Below are positions 33,714 through 45,135 of a stretch of 64,000 nucleotides of DNA, one piece after another (positions within the stretch are counted from its first letter, which is position 1; the number at the start of each line of letters is the position of its first letter). A model generated the notes under the pieces. That model did no database searches. It was given only the letters and a program-made list of their open reading frames with translations, and was not told where the DNA came from. The stretch is taken from contig JASEVX010000134.1 of assembly GCA_031761405.1 (NCBI GenBank), forward strand, positions 186,001 to 250,000, read 5' to 3'. The position numbers and the translations under genes were made by a program. Origin of the DNA: Serripes groenlandicus (taxonomy: Eukaryota > Mollusca > Bivalvia > Cardiida > Cardiidae).

Positions 33714-33902
33714 TTAACTCTTTCCCACTTACAACAAATCTATAGCAGACGACATTGATATTATCAAGTCCAAAAAATATTTATAAATGATAGTATGATT
33801 ATTGAATAGAGTTGAAATCATTGTGACAAATTTGCCACTATGATTTCAAAAGTCGTCTGCTTCAGAGGCATCAGAAAGCTTATACATGAGGGAAAGGGTT
33901 AA
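33714..33902. mobile_element. TTAA MITE (family N)
   Basis: It runs from TTAACTCTTTCCCACTTACA to GAGGGAAAGGGTTAA and is divergent inside. A right-end fragment lies at 33510-33555. Confidence 0.65.
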
Positions 33903-33964
33903 GTCACCGTAAGTGATAGTTTTAGGATTTAGTAAATTTAGTTAATTGGTCTTTGATTCACACA

Positions 33965-34325
33965 ACCCATGCAAAAAATCCCAGGAATATCCCAGGAATA
34001 TCCTGGGAACCAGGATTATACCAGGCGCGGTATTGGAACAGGATTTTTCCAGGTGGACCTAGGATAAAAAAAATCCTGGAAACTGCCTGGCAGCTAGGAT
34101 TTTGAGCAGGTGGTCCTAGGATAAAAAAATCTTGGAAACTGCCTGGTAGCTAGGATTTTTAATCCTGGTTGTCTTGGGAAAATCTTGGGAAAATCCTAGG
34201 TCCATGATTATACCCAGAGCTAGGATTTGGACCAGGATATTCCCAGGATATTTCCAGGAACTAAAAGTAATAATTTCAAAATCTTAAATACCAGGATTCC
34301 TTGGAAAAAGCCAGGAATTCTTTAT
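33965..34325. repeat. Region dense in CCAGGA / TCCTGG words
   Basis: About twenty CCAGGA, TCCTGG or one-mismatch copies in both orientations within 360 bp (for example CCCAGGAATATCCCAGG, GATTATACCAGGCGCGG, GGTGGTCCTAGGATAAAAAA). Two units (about 34040-34110 and 34095-34160) are near copies. Confidence 0.75.
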
Positions 34326-34797
34326 TTTTTGTAAAAAATGTAGAAAAAATATTAAAATGAACTGTAAAACAGATAATGATTTTTACAAATGACCTGTCAA
34401 GACTTAGTTGAGGTAAGACTAAATATTTCATAACTTTTATATAAAATAAACACAAAGCTTGAAATCAGTTTTAAAACTGTATTAAAAAACCCATCAATTA
34501 ACAGCATTGTATTAAAATACAAAAATTCAAGTATTTTTGTCTTGCCTTCCTGTGAAGAAGGCCGTAACTTACACACTGACATTGTGTATGATTATAATTA
34601 TAGTCCTTTACCAGTTTCAACGTAGTCGACAATATGTTTAACCCTTCTTCCATCTGTTACTTTGTCTGTTTGTCCGTCTGTCTATAAAAAAACTGAATTC
34701 AGTGATAACCAATAGTTTAAGAAGTTGGTTTATGAAGCTTGTTATGTGAACATAATGCAGTAGGGAGATGATGTAGTAAAACCTATTTCTCTTTCAG

Positions 34798-34933
34798 ATA
34801 GCCGCATTGGAATTGCTCTACTAAAACCTCATATCAACTCCATATTGGTGTTCCTGGAGAGAGTAATCAAGACGTTGTTCACAAAACAGAATAGGAAACA
34901 GGAAAACTTTATTGAGTTAGACATTCTCTCAAA
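34798..34933 (+). CDS. UTP20: UTP20 exon
   Basis: It follows the acceptor TATTTCTCTTTCAG and ends at TCTCAAA|GTGAGT (136 nt, phase 1 in, phase 2 out). With the G of the previous exon it encodes DSRIGIALLKPHINSIL, then VFLERVIKTLFTKQN, RKQENFIELDILSK. The LKPHI..IL.FL block and the basic KQNRKQ segment before LDILSK correspond to the LPHVP..LQYL and KKK...LGILSK region of vertebrate UTP20. The join to exon 36824 (AA + G gives Lys) is in frame. About 13.7 kb of repeats separate it from the preceding exon. Confidence 0.87.
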
Positions 34934-35104
34934 GTGAGTTGACTTACAATGACAGTTAGATTAGAATTATAAATGCTTTCCCGCACATAACAAATCTGCT
35001 GCACTCAAATTAGGAAATTTTAAGCTAACCATGTAATATAGGATAATTTCATAGTTTTGAAAACATTGTTGGAAAGGAGTAAGCGCTCTTCACGTCTAAT
35101 TTTT

Positions 35105-36632
35105 AGCTCCACTGGCTGAAAGCCAGTCGAGCTTATGTCATGGCGAATTTTCCGTTGTGCGTGCATCTGTGCGTGCGTTAACTTTTTCCTTTAGACGACT
35201 TCTTCTCACTAACCACTTGGCCAATTTGGTTGAAACTTCATAGGAAGCATCCTCTCAATGTCCTCTCTTAAAATCCTTCAATTTTGTTTTATCCATCCTT
35301 AATTCTGATTTCCATGGCAACCAAAAGAAAAAAATAGTGAAAACTTAAAAAATCTTCTTCTCCAAAAGTGTCAGGCCGATTTTCAAATAATTTTGTAGAA
35401 ATGTTCCTTGGATGACCCTTTATTAGATTTCCTGCGAAAAACATGGCCGCCAGGGTGCGGGGCTATTTTGCCCTATATAGCTATAGTGAAAACTTAAAAA
35501 CCTTCTCCTGAAAGTATCCAGCCAATTTTCAAATAAATTAGATTCTTTCAAGAAGTTGATTTGTTGAAAAACATGGCCGCTAGGGGGCGGGGCTATTTTG
35601 CCTTATATAGCTATAGTGAGAACTTAAAAAATCTTCTTCTCCGAAAGTGTTCAGCCGATTTTCAAATAATTTTGTAGAGATGTTCCTTGGCTGACCCTTT
35701 ATCAGATTCCTTCAAGCCATGTTGATTGGTCAAAAAACATGGCCGCCAGGGGGCGGGGGCTATTTTGCCTATATGGCTATAGTGAAAACTTAAAAAATCT
35801 TCTCCTGAAAGTATCCAGCCGATTTTCAAATAATTTTGTAGAAATGTTCCTTGGATGACCCTTTATTAGATTCCTTCAAGAAATGTTGATTGGTTGAAAA
35901 ACATGGCCGCTAGGGGGCGGGGCTATTTTGCCTTATATAGCTATAGATAAAACTTAAAAAATCTTCTTCTCCGAAAGTGTTCAGCCGATTTTCAAATAAT
36001 TTTGTAGAGATGTTCATTGGCTGACCCTCTATCAGATTCCTTCAAGGCAGGTTGATTGGTAAAAAAACATGGCCGCAAGAGGGCGGGGCTATTTTTCCTT
36101 ATATGGCTAAAGAGAAAACTTAAAAAATCTTCTTCTCCGAAAGTGTCTGGCTGATATTCAAATAATTTTGTAGAAATGTTTCTAGGCTGACCTGACCCTC
36201 TATCAGATTCCTTCAAGCCATGTTGATTAGTTGAAAAATATGGCTACCAGGGGGTTGGGCTTTTTTGCCTTATATGGCTTTAGTGAAAAAATATAATATC
36301 CTCTCCTCCGAAAGTGTCGGGCTAATTTTCAAATCCTCTTTCAGATTCCTTCAAGCCATGTTGATTAGTTGAAAAATATGGCTACCAGGGGGTTGGGCTT
36401 TTTTGCCTTATATGGCTTTAGTAAAAACCTATAATATCCTCTCCTCTGAAAGTGTCGGGCCATTTTTTTTCAAATAATTTTGAAGAAACATTCCTTGGGT
36501 GACACTGTACACGATTCCTTTAAGCCATGGTGGTTGGTAAAAAACATGGCCACCAGGGGGCAGGGCTGTTTGGAGATTTGATTTTTGCCTTATGGCCGTG
36601 GAGCGATACAGGCCCTCTTGGGCCCTCTTGTT
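35105..36632 (+). mobile_element. Chimeric element (B' head and tail, family B body)
   Basis: The head AGCTCCACTGGCTG-AAAG-CCAGTCGAGCT resembles D. The body is family-B monomers (eight or more). The tail GTGGAGC matches its own head, followed by palindrome AGGCCCTCTTGGGCCCT and CTTGTT. A 36220-36300 block is duplicated at 36350-36430. Confidence 0.83.
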
Positions 36633-36823
36633 CCGTTTGCAGCGATGTTTTAAAAAATTGTCTGTTACATATGAGTTTCCATTTGAGTAAAGCTGAAATT
36701 ACATTTTTGTGTGTCTATATTTTCCATTCCTTTCATAAAAGAAATTTAAATATTGTTTGGGCTATTGGTTTCAAATAAGTTTTATGACTTGATTTAATTT
36801 AAGCTAATATGACGTTTACAGAG

Positions 36824-36872
36824 GCACCTGCTTTTAAAACATTTGGGGAAAAGTAAGCCACATCTGGAATTT
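36824..36872 (+). CDS. UTP20: UTP20 exon (49 nt)
   Basis: A short exon after the acceptor GTTTACAGAG and before the strong donor GAATTT|GTAAGT (phase 2 in, phase 0 out). It completes Lys and adds HLLLKHLGKSKPHLEF. Together with LDILSK from the previous exon this reproduces the ILSK-helix-K.K segment of UTP20. An alternative acceptor two bases upstream gives a stop, so this one is preferred; an internal GGGGAAAA|GTAAGC donor is possible but would drop the conserved lysine segment. Confidence 0.7.
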
Positions 36873-37108
36873 GTAAGTGTATCATTGATATTGAGTTACA
36901 AAACATTTCGGGATATGTGAGCAATATGTAGTTTATACATCCATATAATGGGAACACCTGTGGCGGATGACACCCAATTGCTGACTGCTCTCAAAGTTAG
37001 ACAGTTTTAGTCCAATCTTCACAAAACTTATTGAAGATGTTGTTTGTGGGCATAATGTTTAGGCCAAAAAAATCCAGTTTTTAGGTAACTCTGAAATTAT
37101 TTATTTTT

Positions 37109-37425
37109 TATGCCCACGGAATCACCGATTCGGTGGGCATCTAGTTTTTGGCCTGTCTGCACGAAAAAAACTTTAACCTTGACCACTACTTTTGAACCAT
37201 AACAGGTACGGCTACCATTTTTCACATGTGTAATCCTTGTGACATGACCTTTCTGTCAGTACCAAAATTGTTCACCTTGCGACCTTCACCTTTGACCTAG
37301 ATGTTGCCATTCTCGAAAAAAACTTTTACCTTCATCACTACTTTTGAACCATAACAGGTACGGCTACCATATTTCACATGTGTATACCTTGTGACATGAC
37401 CTTTCTGTCAGTACCAAAATTGCAA
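37109..37425 (+). mobile_element. Family I element, 3' truncated
   Basis: The head TGCCCACGGAATC-ACC-GATTCGGTGGGCA is followed by GGCCTGTCTGCACG and monomers with CATAACAGGTACGGCTACC, CACATGTGTA and TTTGACCTAGATGTTGCC. It breaks off and joins family K sequence. Confidence 0.75.
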
Positions 37426-39718
37426 CTAAATTAAGAGTCCATATCTCAGTATTTACTTGATGCATTGCATTGAAACTTTATACAACCCTACCCAACCATC
37501 ACACCTATGTAGATTATCAAGTTAGATAACTCTATCCTGCATTTTATGAAAGTTATGGCCCTTTTTAGCTCGCCTATTCGAAGAAATAGGGGAGCTTATG
37601 TTATCACGTTGGCGTTGGCGTCCGCGTCCGCGTTGCCAGCTTGGTCAAACCTTTGCGTGCAAGGCCTTTTCTCAGACACTGTGTATGCTGTTGCTTTGAA
37701 ACTTCACACACTTATTCAGGATCATTAGGGGACCTTGTATGTCAAGTCCCATAACTCTGGAATGGATTTTGACTGAATTGTGCCCCTTTTTGGACTTAGA
37801 AATTTGGTCAAACCTTTGCATGCAAGGCCTTTTCTCAGACACTGTGTATGCTGTTGCTTTCAAACTTCACACACTTATTCAGGGTCATTAGGGGACCCTA
37901 ATGTATGTCAAGTCCCATAACTCTGGAATTGATTTTGACTGAATTGTGCCCCTTTTTCGACTTAGAATTTTGGTCAAACCTTTGCGTGCAAGGCCTTTTC
38001 TCAGACACTGTGTATGCTGTTGCTTTGAAACTTCACACACTTATTCAGGATCATTAGGGGACCTTGTATGTCAAGTCCCATAACTCTGGAATGGATTTTG
38101 ACTGAATTGTGCCCCTTTTTGGACTTAGAAATTTGGTCAAACCTTTGCATGCAAGGCCTTTTCTCAGACACTGTGTATGCTGTTGCTTTCAAACTTCACA
38201 CACTTATTCAGGGTCATTAGGGGACCTTGTATGTCAAGTCCCATAACTCTGGAATTGATTTTGACTGAATTGTGCCCCTTTTTCGACTTAGAATTTTGGT
38301 CAAACCTTTGCGTGCAAGGCCTTTTCTCAGACACTGTGTATGCTGTTGCTTTGAAACTTCACACACTTATTCAGGATCATTAGGGGACCTTGTATGTCAA
38401 GTCCCATAACTCTGGAATGGATTTTGACTGAATTGTGCCCCTTTTTGGACTTAGAAATTTTGTCAAACCTTTGCGTGCAAGGCCTTTTCTCAAACACTGT
38501 GTATGCTGTTGCTTTCAAACTTCACACACTTATTCAGGGTCATTAGGGGACCTTGTATGTCAAGTCCCATAACTCTGGAATGGATTTTTTTCTTTTTCTT
38601 TTCTTGTATTTTTCAATTTTGCGTTTAGCTCAACATTAAAGTTTCGATTTTTTTTTTCTCAATAAGTACTGGTTCTAGGGCTTTCATATTTTTTGGGGTA
38701 AAACATTTGTTTTTTGCTGGATTTTGAAAATTGGGCATAGCTTCTTCATATTTTGTTGGATTAATTTCCTTTTTTTTTTTTAATTTTCTTGTTTCTTGTA
38801 TTTTTGAACTTCGAGCATTATTTTTTTTTTATTTATTTTTTTTCTTGAATTTTGGAACTTTGCGTTCAGCTCAATTTCTTTTTTTAAATTTCTTGTATTT
38901 TTGAACTTTTTTTTTTTATTATTTCTTGTTTAAAAATAATTGTGTTTAGCTCAATGTTAGAGTTTTGTTTACTTTTTGTCTTTTACACTTGCCTTGATAG
39001 TCAAAGCAGGGGACACAGTGAGACATTTAATTACGCGTAATTCTTGTCTTTCTTTTGTAAATTCAATTTAAATTATTCCACTTTTGGATTTTGGACTTTA
39101 TACCCATGCTATAACTGTTCTGAAGTAGGCCCTGATAGACGATATCCCTGATAGGCGAGCTATATTGTCCTCCGACAACTCTTGTTTTACTTATAAATTC
39201 CTTATTAAAGTTTTGCCTCCAACTTAATTAAGAATCCTTATCTCTGTATTTACATGATGCATTGCATTGAAACTTTATACAACCCTACCCAACTATCAAA
39301 CCTGTGTAGATAATCAAGTTAGATAACTCTATCCTGCATTTTATGCAAGTTATGGCCCTTTTTTTACTCATAAATTCTGGTTAAAGTTTTACGTGCAACT
39401 AAATTAAGAGTCCATATCTCAGAATTTCTTAGATGCATTGCATTGAAACTTTGTACAACCCTACCCAACTATCACACTTATGTAGACTATCAAGTATGAT
39501 AACTCTATCCTGCATTTTATGCAAGTTATGGCCCTTTTTTTTACTTAGAAATTCTGGTTAAAGTTTTGCGTGCAACTATACTAAGAGACCATATCTTAGT
39601 AACTTCTTGATGCATTGCATTGAAACTTTATACAAACCTTTCCAACCATCACACATATGTAAACAATCAAGTATGATAACTCATTCCAGTATATTTTGCA
39701 ATATAGGGCCCTTTTTAG
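37426..39718 (+). mobile_element. Family K body, split by a family J element
   Basis: K monomers (about 165-175 bp; GATGCATTGCATTGAAACTT, CCATCACACCTATGTAGA, GATAACTCTATCCTGCATTT, AAGTTATGGCCCTTTTTT) occupy 37426-37566 and 39187-39718. J is inserted in the T run of TATGGCCCTTTTT^TTACTTA. Confidence 0.82.
37567..39186 (+). mobile_element. Family J element nested in K, with dimeric higher-order repeat
   Basis: The head AGCTCGCCTATT-CGAAG-AAATAGGGGAGCT is followed by GCGTTGGCGTCCGCGTCCGC. Six monomers of about 165 bp alternate between two types (TTTTTGGACTTAGAAA / TTTTTCGACTTAGAAT), repeating as a pair of about 330 bp. A T-rich stretch follows (38585-38990). The tail ATAGGCGAGCT matches the head, followed by TTGTC-CTCC-GACAA and CTCTTGTT. 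Confidence 0.87.
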
Positions 39719-39719
39719 C

Positions 39720-39811
39720 TAGATTTTTGGAAAAAAACAAGAGCTATTGTCATGACCCTGGCAGCAGGGGCGTGGTCGTCCGGTTAAGGTTTTTAGTTTA
39801 GCTCATATTTT
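39720..39811 (+). repeat. Head fragment of family F
   Basis: AGCTAGATTTTTGGAAAAA / CAAGAGCTATTGTCATGACC, with GCGTGGTCGTCCGG; no body. Confidence 0.5.
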
Positions 39812-40968
39812 TATGCCCCCACGGAATCTCCGATTCGGGGGGCATATAGTTTTTGGCCTGTCTGTTGGTCTGTCTGTTGGTCTGTCTGTCTGTCTGCACA
39901 AAAAAAACTTTAACCTTGGCCATTACTTTTGAACCATAACAGGTACGGCTACCATATTTCACATGTGTATTCCTTGTGACATGACCTTTCTGTAAGTACC
40001 AAACTTTTTGACCTTGCGACCTTGACCTTTGACCTAGATGTAGTTTTTGGCCTGTCTGCACGAAAAAAACTTTAACCTTGACCACTACTTTTGAACCATA
40101 ACAGGTACGGCTACCATATTTCACATGTGTATTCCTTGTGACATTACCTTTCTGTCAGTACCAAAATGTTTGACCTTGCGACCTTGACCTTTGACCTAGA
40201 TGTTGCCATTCTCGAAAAAAACTTTAACCTTGGCCATTACTTTTGAACCATAACAGGTACGGCTACCATATTTCACATGTGTATTCCTTGTGACATGACC
40301 TTTCTGTCAGTACCAAAATTTTTGACCTTGCGACCTTGACCTTTGACCTAGATGTAGTTTTTGGCCTGTCTGCACGAAAAAAACTTTAACCTTGACCACT
40401 ACTTTTGAACCATAACAGGTACGCCTACCATATTTCACATGTGTATTCCTTGTGACATTACCTTTCTGTCAGTACCAAAATGTTTGACCTTGCGACCTTG
40501 ACCTTTGACCTAGATGTTGCCATTCTCGAAAAAAACTTTAACCTTGGCCATTACTTTTGAACCATAACAGGTACGGCTACCATATTTCACATGTGTATTC
40601 CTTGTGACATGACCTTTCTGTCAGTACCAACAATTTTGACATTGCGACCTTGACCTTTGACCTAGATGTTGCCATTCTCGAAAAAACTTTAACCTTGGCC
40701 ATTACTTTTGAACCATAACAGATACGGCTACCATATTTCACATGTGTATTCCTTGTGACATGACCTTTCTGTCAGTACATTTTTGACCTTGCGACCTTGA
40801 CCTTTGACCTAGATGTTGCCATTCTCAATTTTTTTTTTAACCTTCCCCACTACTTTTGAACAATAACAGGTAAGGCTACCATATTTCACATGTGTATACC
40901 TTGCGACCTTGACCTTTGACCTAGATGTTGCCATTGGGGGGCATCAGTGTTTCACAAACACATCTTGT
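39812..40968 (+). mobile_element. Family I element, full length
   Basis: The head TATGCCCCCACGGAATC / GATTCGGGGGGCATA is followed by (GTCTGTTG)n. About seven monomers have alternating AGATGTTGCCATTCTCG and AGATGTAGTTTTTGGCC junctions. Tail: TTGGGGGGCATCA, GTGTTTCACAAACAC hairpin, ATCTTGTTT. Confidence 0.85.
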
Positions 40969-41019
40969 TTATTTATTTTTTTTCATTTTCTCCCTTTCAG
41001 TCGAGCGTCTGCCGTACGC

Positions 41020-41252
41020 GGTGCTCTAGTTTTAACTAGAAATTAAGATTCGATATCCTAGTATTTATTTGATTGATTCCTTTGAAACTTTATACAACCC
41101 TGCCAAACTATCACAACTATGTTTATTTTCAAATTATATAACTCCATCCTGCATTTTGAAACTTTATACGGTTCTTCCCAACCATCACACCTATGTAAAC
41201 AATCAAGTATGATAACTCTATCCAGTATATTTTGCAATATACAGCCCTTTTT
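41020..41252 (+). repeat. Family K body fragment
   Basis: K monomers between the end of element I and the head of a family A element. The last 160 bp take part in the 296-bp duplication. Confidence 0.75.
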
Positions 41253-41683
41253 AGCTCACCAGAGCACGTAGTGCTCAAGGTGAGTTATTGTGATCGCCTT
41301 TTGTCCGTCGTCCGTCGTCAACATTTGCTTGTTACTACTCTAGAGGCAACATTTTGCATCCAATGTTTATGAAAGTTTATCAGAACAATACAACCCTGCC
41401 GAACTATCACAACTATGTTTATTTTCAAATTATATAACTCCATCCTGCATTTTGAAACTTTATACGGTTCTTCCCAACCATCACACCTATGTAAACAATC
41501 AAGTATGATAACTCTATCCAGTATATTTTGCAATATACAGCCCTTTTTAGCTCACCAGAGCACGTAGTGCTCAAGGTGAGTTATTGTGATCGCCTTTTGT
41601 CCGTCGTCCGTCGTCAACATTTGCTTGTTACTACTCTAGAGGCAACATTTTGCATCCAATGTTTATGAAAGTTTATCAGAACA
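41092..41683 (+). repeat. Apparently perfect 296-bp tandem duplication
   Basis: 41092-41387 is repeated at 41388-41683. The unit holds the end of a K monomer and the head plus first 90 bp of a family A element, so two A heads (41253 and 41549) follow each other. Confidence 0.88.
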
Positions 41684-42164
41684 TATATCTCCATCAACTC
41701 TAGACCAAGTTCGAAACTGGGTCATGTGGGGTCAAAAGCTAGGTCACTAGGTCAAATTTAAGGAAAATCTTGTTAACACTCCTGAAGCCGCATTTTTGGC
41801 TTGAGCATGTTTACACTTTGTCAGAATGTTTGTCTTAGTGATATCTAGGCCAAGTTCGAATATAGGTCATGTCGGCTCAAAAACTAGGTCACTAGGCCAA
41901 ATTGGAAAAAAATCTCGTTGACACTCTGGAAGCCACATTTTAAACTTGAGCATGTTGAAACTTTATCAGAAAGTTTGTCCTGATGATATCTAGGCCAAGT
42001 TCGAATATGGGTCATGTCATGTCAAAAAGTAGGTCACTAGACCAAATTTAAGGGAAATCTTGTTAACACTCTGGAAGCCAAATGTTTGGCTTGAGCATGA
42101 GAGAGTTATGTCTTAAATAGCCCATTCTCAGGTGAGCGATTTCAGGGCCTCATGGCCCTCTTGT
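41549..42164 (+). mobile_element. Family A element nested in family K
   Basis: The head AGCTCACCAGAGCAC-GTA-GTGCTCAAGGTGAG is followed by about four monomers, tail CAGGTGAGCGATTTCA, GGGCCTCATGGCCC and TCTTGTT. K resumes at 42168 (AACAAGAAATTTGGTTAAAG) and runs to about 42335. Confidence 0.85.
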
Positions 42165-42339
42165 TTCAACAAGAAATTTGGTTAAAGTTTTGCATGCTAC
42201 TACATTAAGAGTCAATATCCTAGTATTTACGTAATGCATTGCATTGAAACTTTATACAACCCTTCCAAACTATCACAACTATGTTGATTTTCAAGTTAAA
42301 TAACTCTATCCTGCATTTTATGCAAGTTATGGCCTTTTT

Positions 42340-42568
42340 GGACGGTACCCCTAAGGGTACTGTCTATAGTCATGTGCATTTTGAGAAATCGTACAACAAT
42401 TGGCTCCCTGATTATAAACAGTATGACAGAATAAAGCTGGGAACCAAAAATCGAAATGGCTTTTTTCATACCCTCAACAGAAAAGTAGTGTCAATTATCA
42501 GGCAATATAACTGCATTTTCGAAAACATTGGTGAATCAAGATATCTGAATTTCGAAAAAGAACTGTAA
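42340..42568 (+). other. Hairpin head (family R) followed by an unrecognised 80-codon frame
   Basis: GGACGGTACCC-CTA-AGGGTACTGTC forms a hairpin right after a K T-run, as in other element heads. The frame from there reads KGTVYSHVHFEKSYNNWLPD, LGTKNRNGFFHTLNRK and ends FEKEL then TAA at 42568. Its composition is protein-like but I do not know a relative. No matching 3' end (a GGGTACCGTCC-like word) was found. Confidence 0.35.
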
Positions 42569-42827
42569 AAAGGCACCATTAGTGGTTGAAGTATTACGTT
42601 TACAATTTTTGCTTTGAAGTTTGAATTAATCTATTCATAAACAATGTATGAATATATACCAATTTTTTACATGTTTCAATCATAAAGAATTTAATTTTTA
42701 GAAACGAAATAATATTGACACTATTACAATTCATACGTTATTATGTTTCTTAAAATTTTGTTTAATATAAATTGTAGTACTTACGGCAATTTTGATGATA
42801 TCACGTGATATTTTGATTTTCTTGCAG

Positions 42828-42873
42828 ATCAGAAGTGATTTTGGGATGTTTGGTAGTATTAACAATAGAGATG
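42828..42873 (+). CDS. Candidate UTP20 exon (46 nt)
   Basis: A good acceptor (TTGATTTTCTTGCAG) and donor (GAGATG|GTAAGG) frame an open stretch: after one leftover base, SEVILGCLVVLTIEM. A TEVDILVTVQNLL-like segment is expected in this part of UTP20, and the phase at its end (0) fits the next candidate. The similarity is weak and the exon that should supply the two preceding bases was not found. Confidence 0.28.
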
Positions 42874-43122
42874 GTAAGGAACGACAACTCTGCGAAGGAG
42901 AACTTGCAACTTCCATCAAAATGAAAGTAGAAATCTGACAAGCTGCCCTGAAGATAGATTGTTTTTGTGGAGAAAAGACACACGAAGTTTTATATTGAGG
43001 AAGACTGACAGGAAAGAAATGTGTGCACGCCTAAAATGTTCATTTAATCATCAATCCGTAAAACGTTCGAGGCAGGTCTGTCAATTAAACTGTAATTTGG
43101 AGTGGAAAACTTTTTTATTTTT

Positions 43123-44386
43123 AGCTCACCTGAGCTTTGCTCAAGGTGAGTTATTGTGATCGCCTTTTGTCCGGCGTCCGTCGTGCGTCGTGCGTCGTGA
43201 GTCGTGCGTCAACTTCTTCTCCTCAGTAACCAGTGGGTCAATTTGGATGAAACTTCACAGAAAGCATCCTCTCAATGACCTCACCAGAATTCCTTCAAAT
43301 TTTTGGGATCCATGCAAAATTCTGGTTTCCATGGCAACGAAACTGAAAAAACTTCAAAATTCTTCTTCTCCCAAACTGGTTGGCAGATTTTCAAATAATT
43401 TTGTAGAAATGTTCCTTAGATGACCCTCTATCAGATTCCTTCAAGCCATGTTGATTGGTCGAAAAACATGGCCGCCAGGGGGGGCGGGGCTATTTTGCCT
43501 TATATGGCTATAGTGAAAACTTAAAAAATCTTCTCCTCCGAAAGTGTCAGGCCGATTTTCAAATAACTTTGTAGAAATGTTCCTTGGGTGACCCTCTATC
43601 AGATTCCTCTAAGTCATGTTGATTGGTCGAAAAACATGGCCGCCAGGGCGGGGCTATTTTGCCTTATATGGCTATAGTGCAAACTTTAAAAATCTTCTCC
43701 TCCAAAAGTGTCAGGCCGATTTTCAAATAATGTTTTAGAAATGTTCCTTGGGTGACCCTCTATCAGATTCCTTCAAGCCATGTTGATTTGTCAAAAAACA
43801 TGGCCGCCAGGGGGCGGGTCTATTTTGCCTTTTATGGCTATAGTGAACACTTAAAAAATCTTCTCCTCCATAAGTGTCGGGCCGATTTTTAAATAATTTT
43901 GTAGAAATGTTCCTTGGGTGACCCTCTATCAGATTCCTTCAAGCCATGTTGATTGGTCGAAAAACATGGCCGCCAGGGGGGGCGGGGCTATTTTGCCTTA
44001 TATGGCTATAGTGAAAACTTAAAAAATCTTCTTCTCCGAAAGTGTCAGACCGATTTTCAAATAATTTTGTAGAAATGTTCCTTGGATGACCCACTTTCAG
44101 ATTCCTTCAAGCCATGTTGATTGGTTAAAAAACATGGCCGCCAGTGGGCAGGGCTATTTTGCCTTATATGGCTATAGTGAAAACTTAAAACATCTTCTCC
44201 TCCAAAAGTGTCTGGCCGATTTTCAAATAATTTTGTAGAAATGTTCCTAGGGTGACCCTCTATCAGATTCCTTCAATCCAAGTTGATTGGTCGGAAACTA
44301 TGGCTGCCAGGGGGCGGGGCTTATATAGCTAAAGTGAAAAAAAAATATTAGGTGAGCGATTCCAGGGCCATCATGGCCCTCTTGTT
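43123..44386 (+). mobile_element. Family B element, full length
   Basis: Head AGCTCACCTGAGC-TTT-GCTCAAGGTGAG, GTCCGTCGTGCGTCGTGCG, about seven monomers, tail AGGTGAGCGATTCCAGG, ATCATGGCCC, TCTTGTT. Confidence 0.88.
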
Positions 44387-44599
44387 TTTTTCGCCCTGTG
44401 CTGTATCGTAATCGAATATGAAAATAAGCTCACATGTATTTCATGTACAAGTATGTCTGAAAATAGCCAAATTCCTGTAGACATTCGCTTGTTCGTTTTA
44501 TCATCTGACATCTGTTAATTATTTAAAAAGGGTGGCATATGAAGGAAAATAAAAATAAAAAAAGAAGGACTTCAATAGGCTCATTTAAGGACTTAGGAA

Positions 44600-44780
44600 T
44601 GTTTTCCATTGCCTCTCACCTCTGATCTATGTGAGAAAGTAGTCAGTGACTTCGAAAGAATGTTGTGTAAGTACTGGTGTGGGAAAGCCAGGAAAACATG
44701 GGTAGGTGCACTGACCGCCGTGATATGACCAAAGCTGTTGAAAGCGGCGTTAAACTCCAAACAAACAAACAAATAAGGAC
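44600..44780 (+). mobile_element. SINE 3' part
   Basis: Shared SINE body words: GTACTGGTGTGGGAAAGCC, GTGCACTGACCGCCGTGATA, GTTGAAAGCGGCGTTAAAC, ending in (AAAC)n. Confidence 0.7.
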
Positions 44781-44784
44781 TTAG

Positions 44785-44905
44785 GAGACAAAAGTGGTTT
44801 AGACAAAACAGGTTTTAGTGATGTGAAAAGACTTAGGAGAAAAAAGCGGTTAAGTGATGTGAAAAGACTTAGGAGACAAAAGTGGTTAAGTGATGTGAAA
44901 ACTGT
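44785..44905. repeat. Short tandem repeat of about 36 bp, three units
   Basis: GACTTAGGAGACAAAAGTGG and TTAAGTGATGTGAAAA recur. Confidence 0.75.
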
Positions 44906-44941
44906 TTTCAAACTTAACTGTGTACAATTATTTGTATTAAT

Positions 44942-45135
44942 GATATCAAAGACCTAATTAGGTCTTTGGTGATATTATGTATACAAATTTTATTCAGAGG
45001 TCCAGAGAAGGAGGGGGTATTCAGCTCTTTTTCCCACAATTTCTCTCTCATTATTAAATCAAACCCTATGGTGTGAATACTCAAAAGAATCGTCTCACCG
45101 CGACAATTCTTTCGAGTACTCACAACATAGGGTTT
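44942..45135. repeat. Perfect palindrome and long imperfect hairpin
   Basis: A 22-bp perfect palindrome at 44947-44968 has arms CAAAGACCTAA / TTAGGTCTTTG. A hairpin at 45061-45135 pairs AAACCCTATGGTGTGAATAC (extending through TCAAAAGAAT) with ATTCTTTCGAGTACTCACAA (extending through CATAGGGTTT), with three mismatches and a loop near 45091-45104. Confidence 0.8.

Noticed and set aside
37672..38518. Three nearly identical 63-codon minus frames
   Set aside because: They repeat with the family-J dimer period; they are tandem-repeat by-products.
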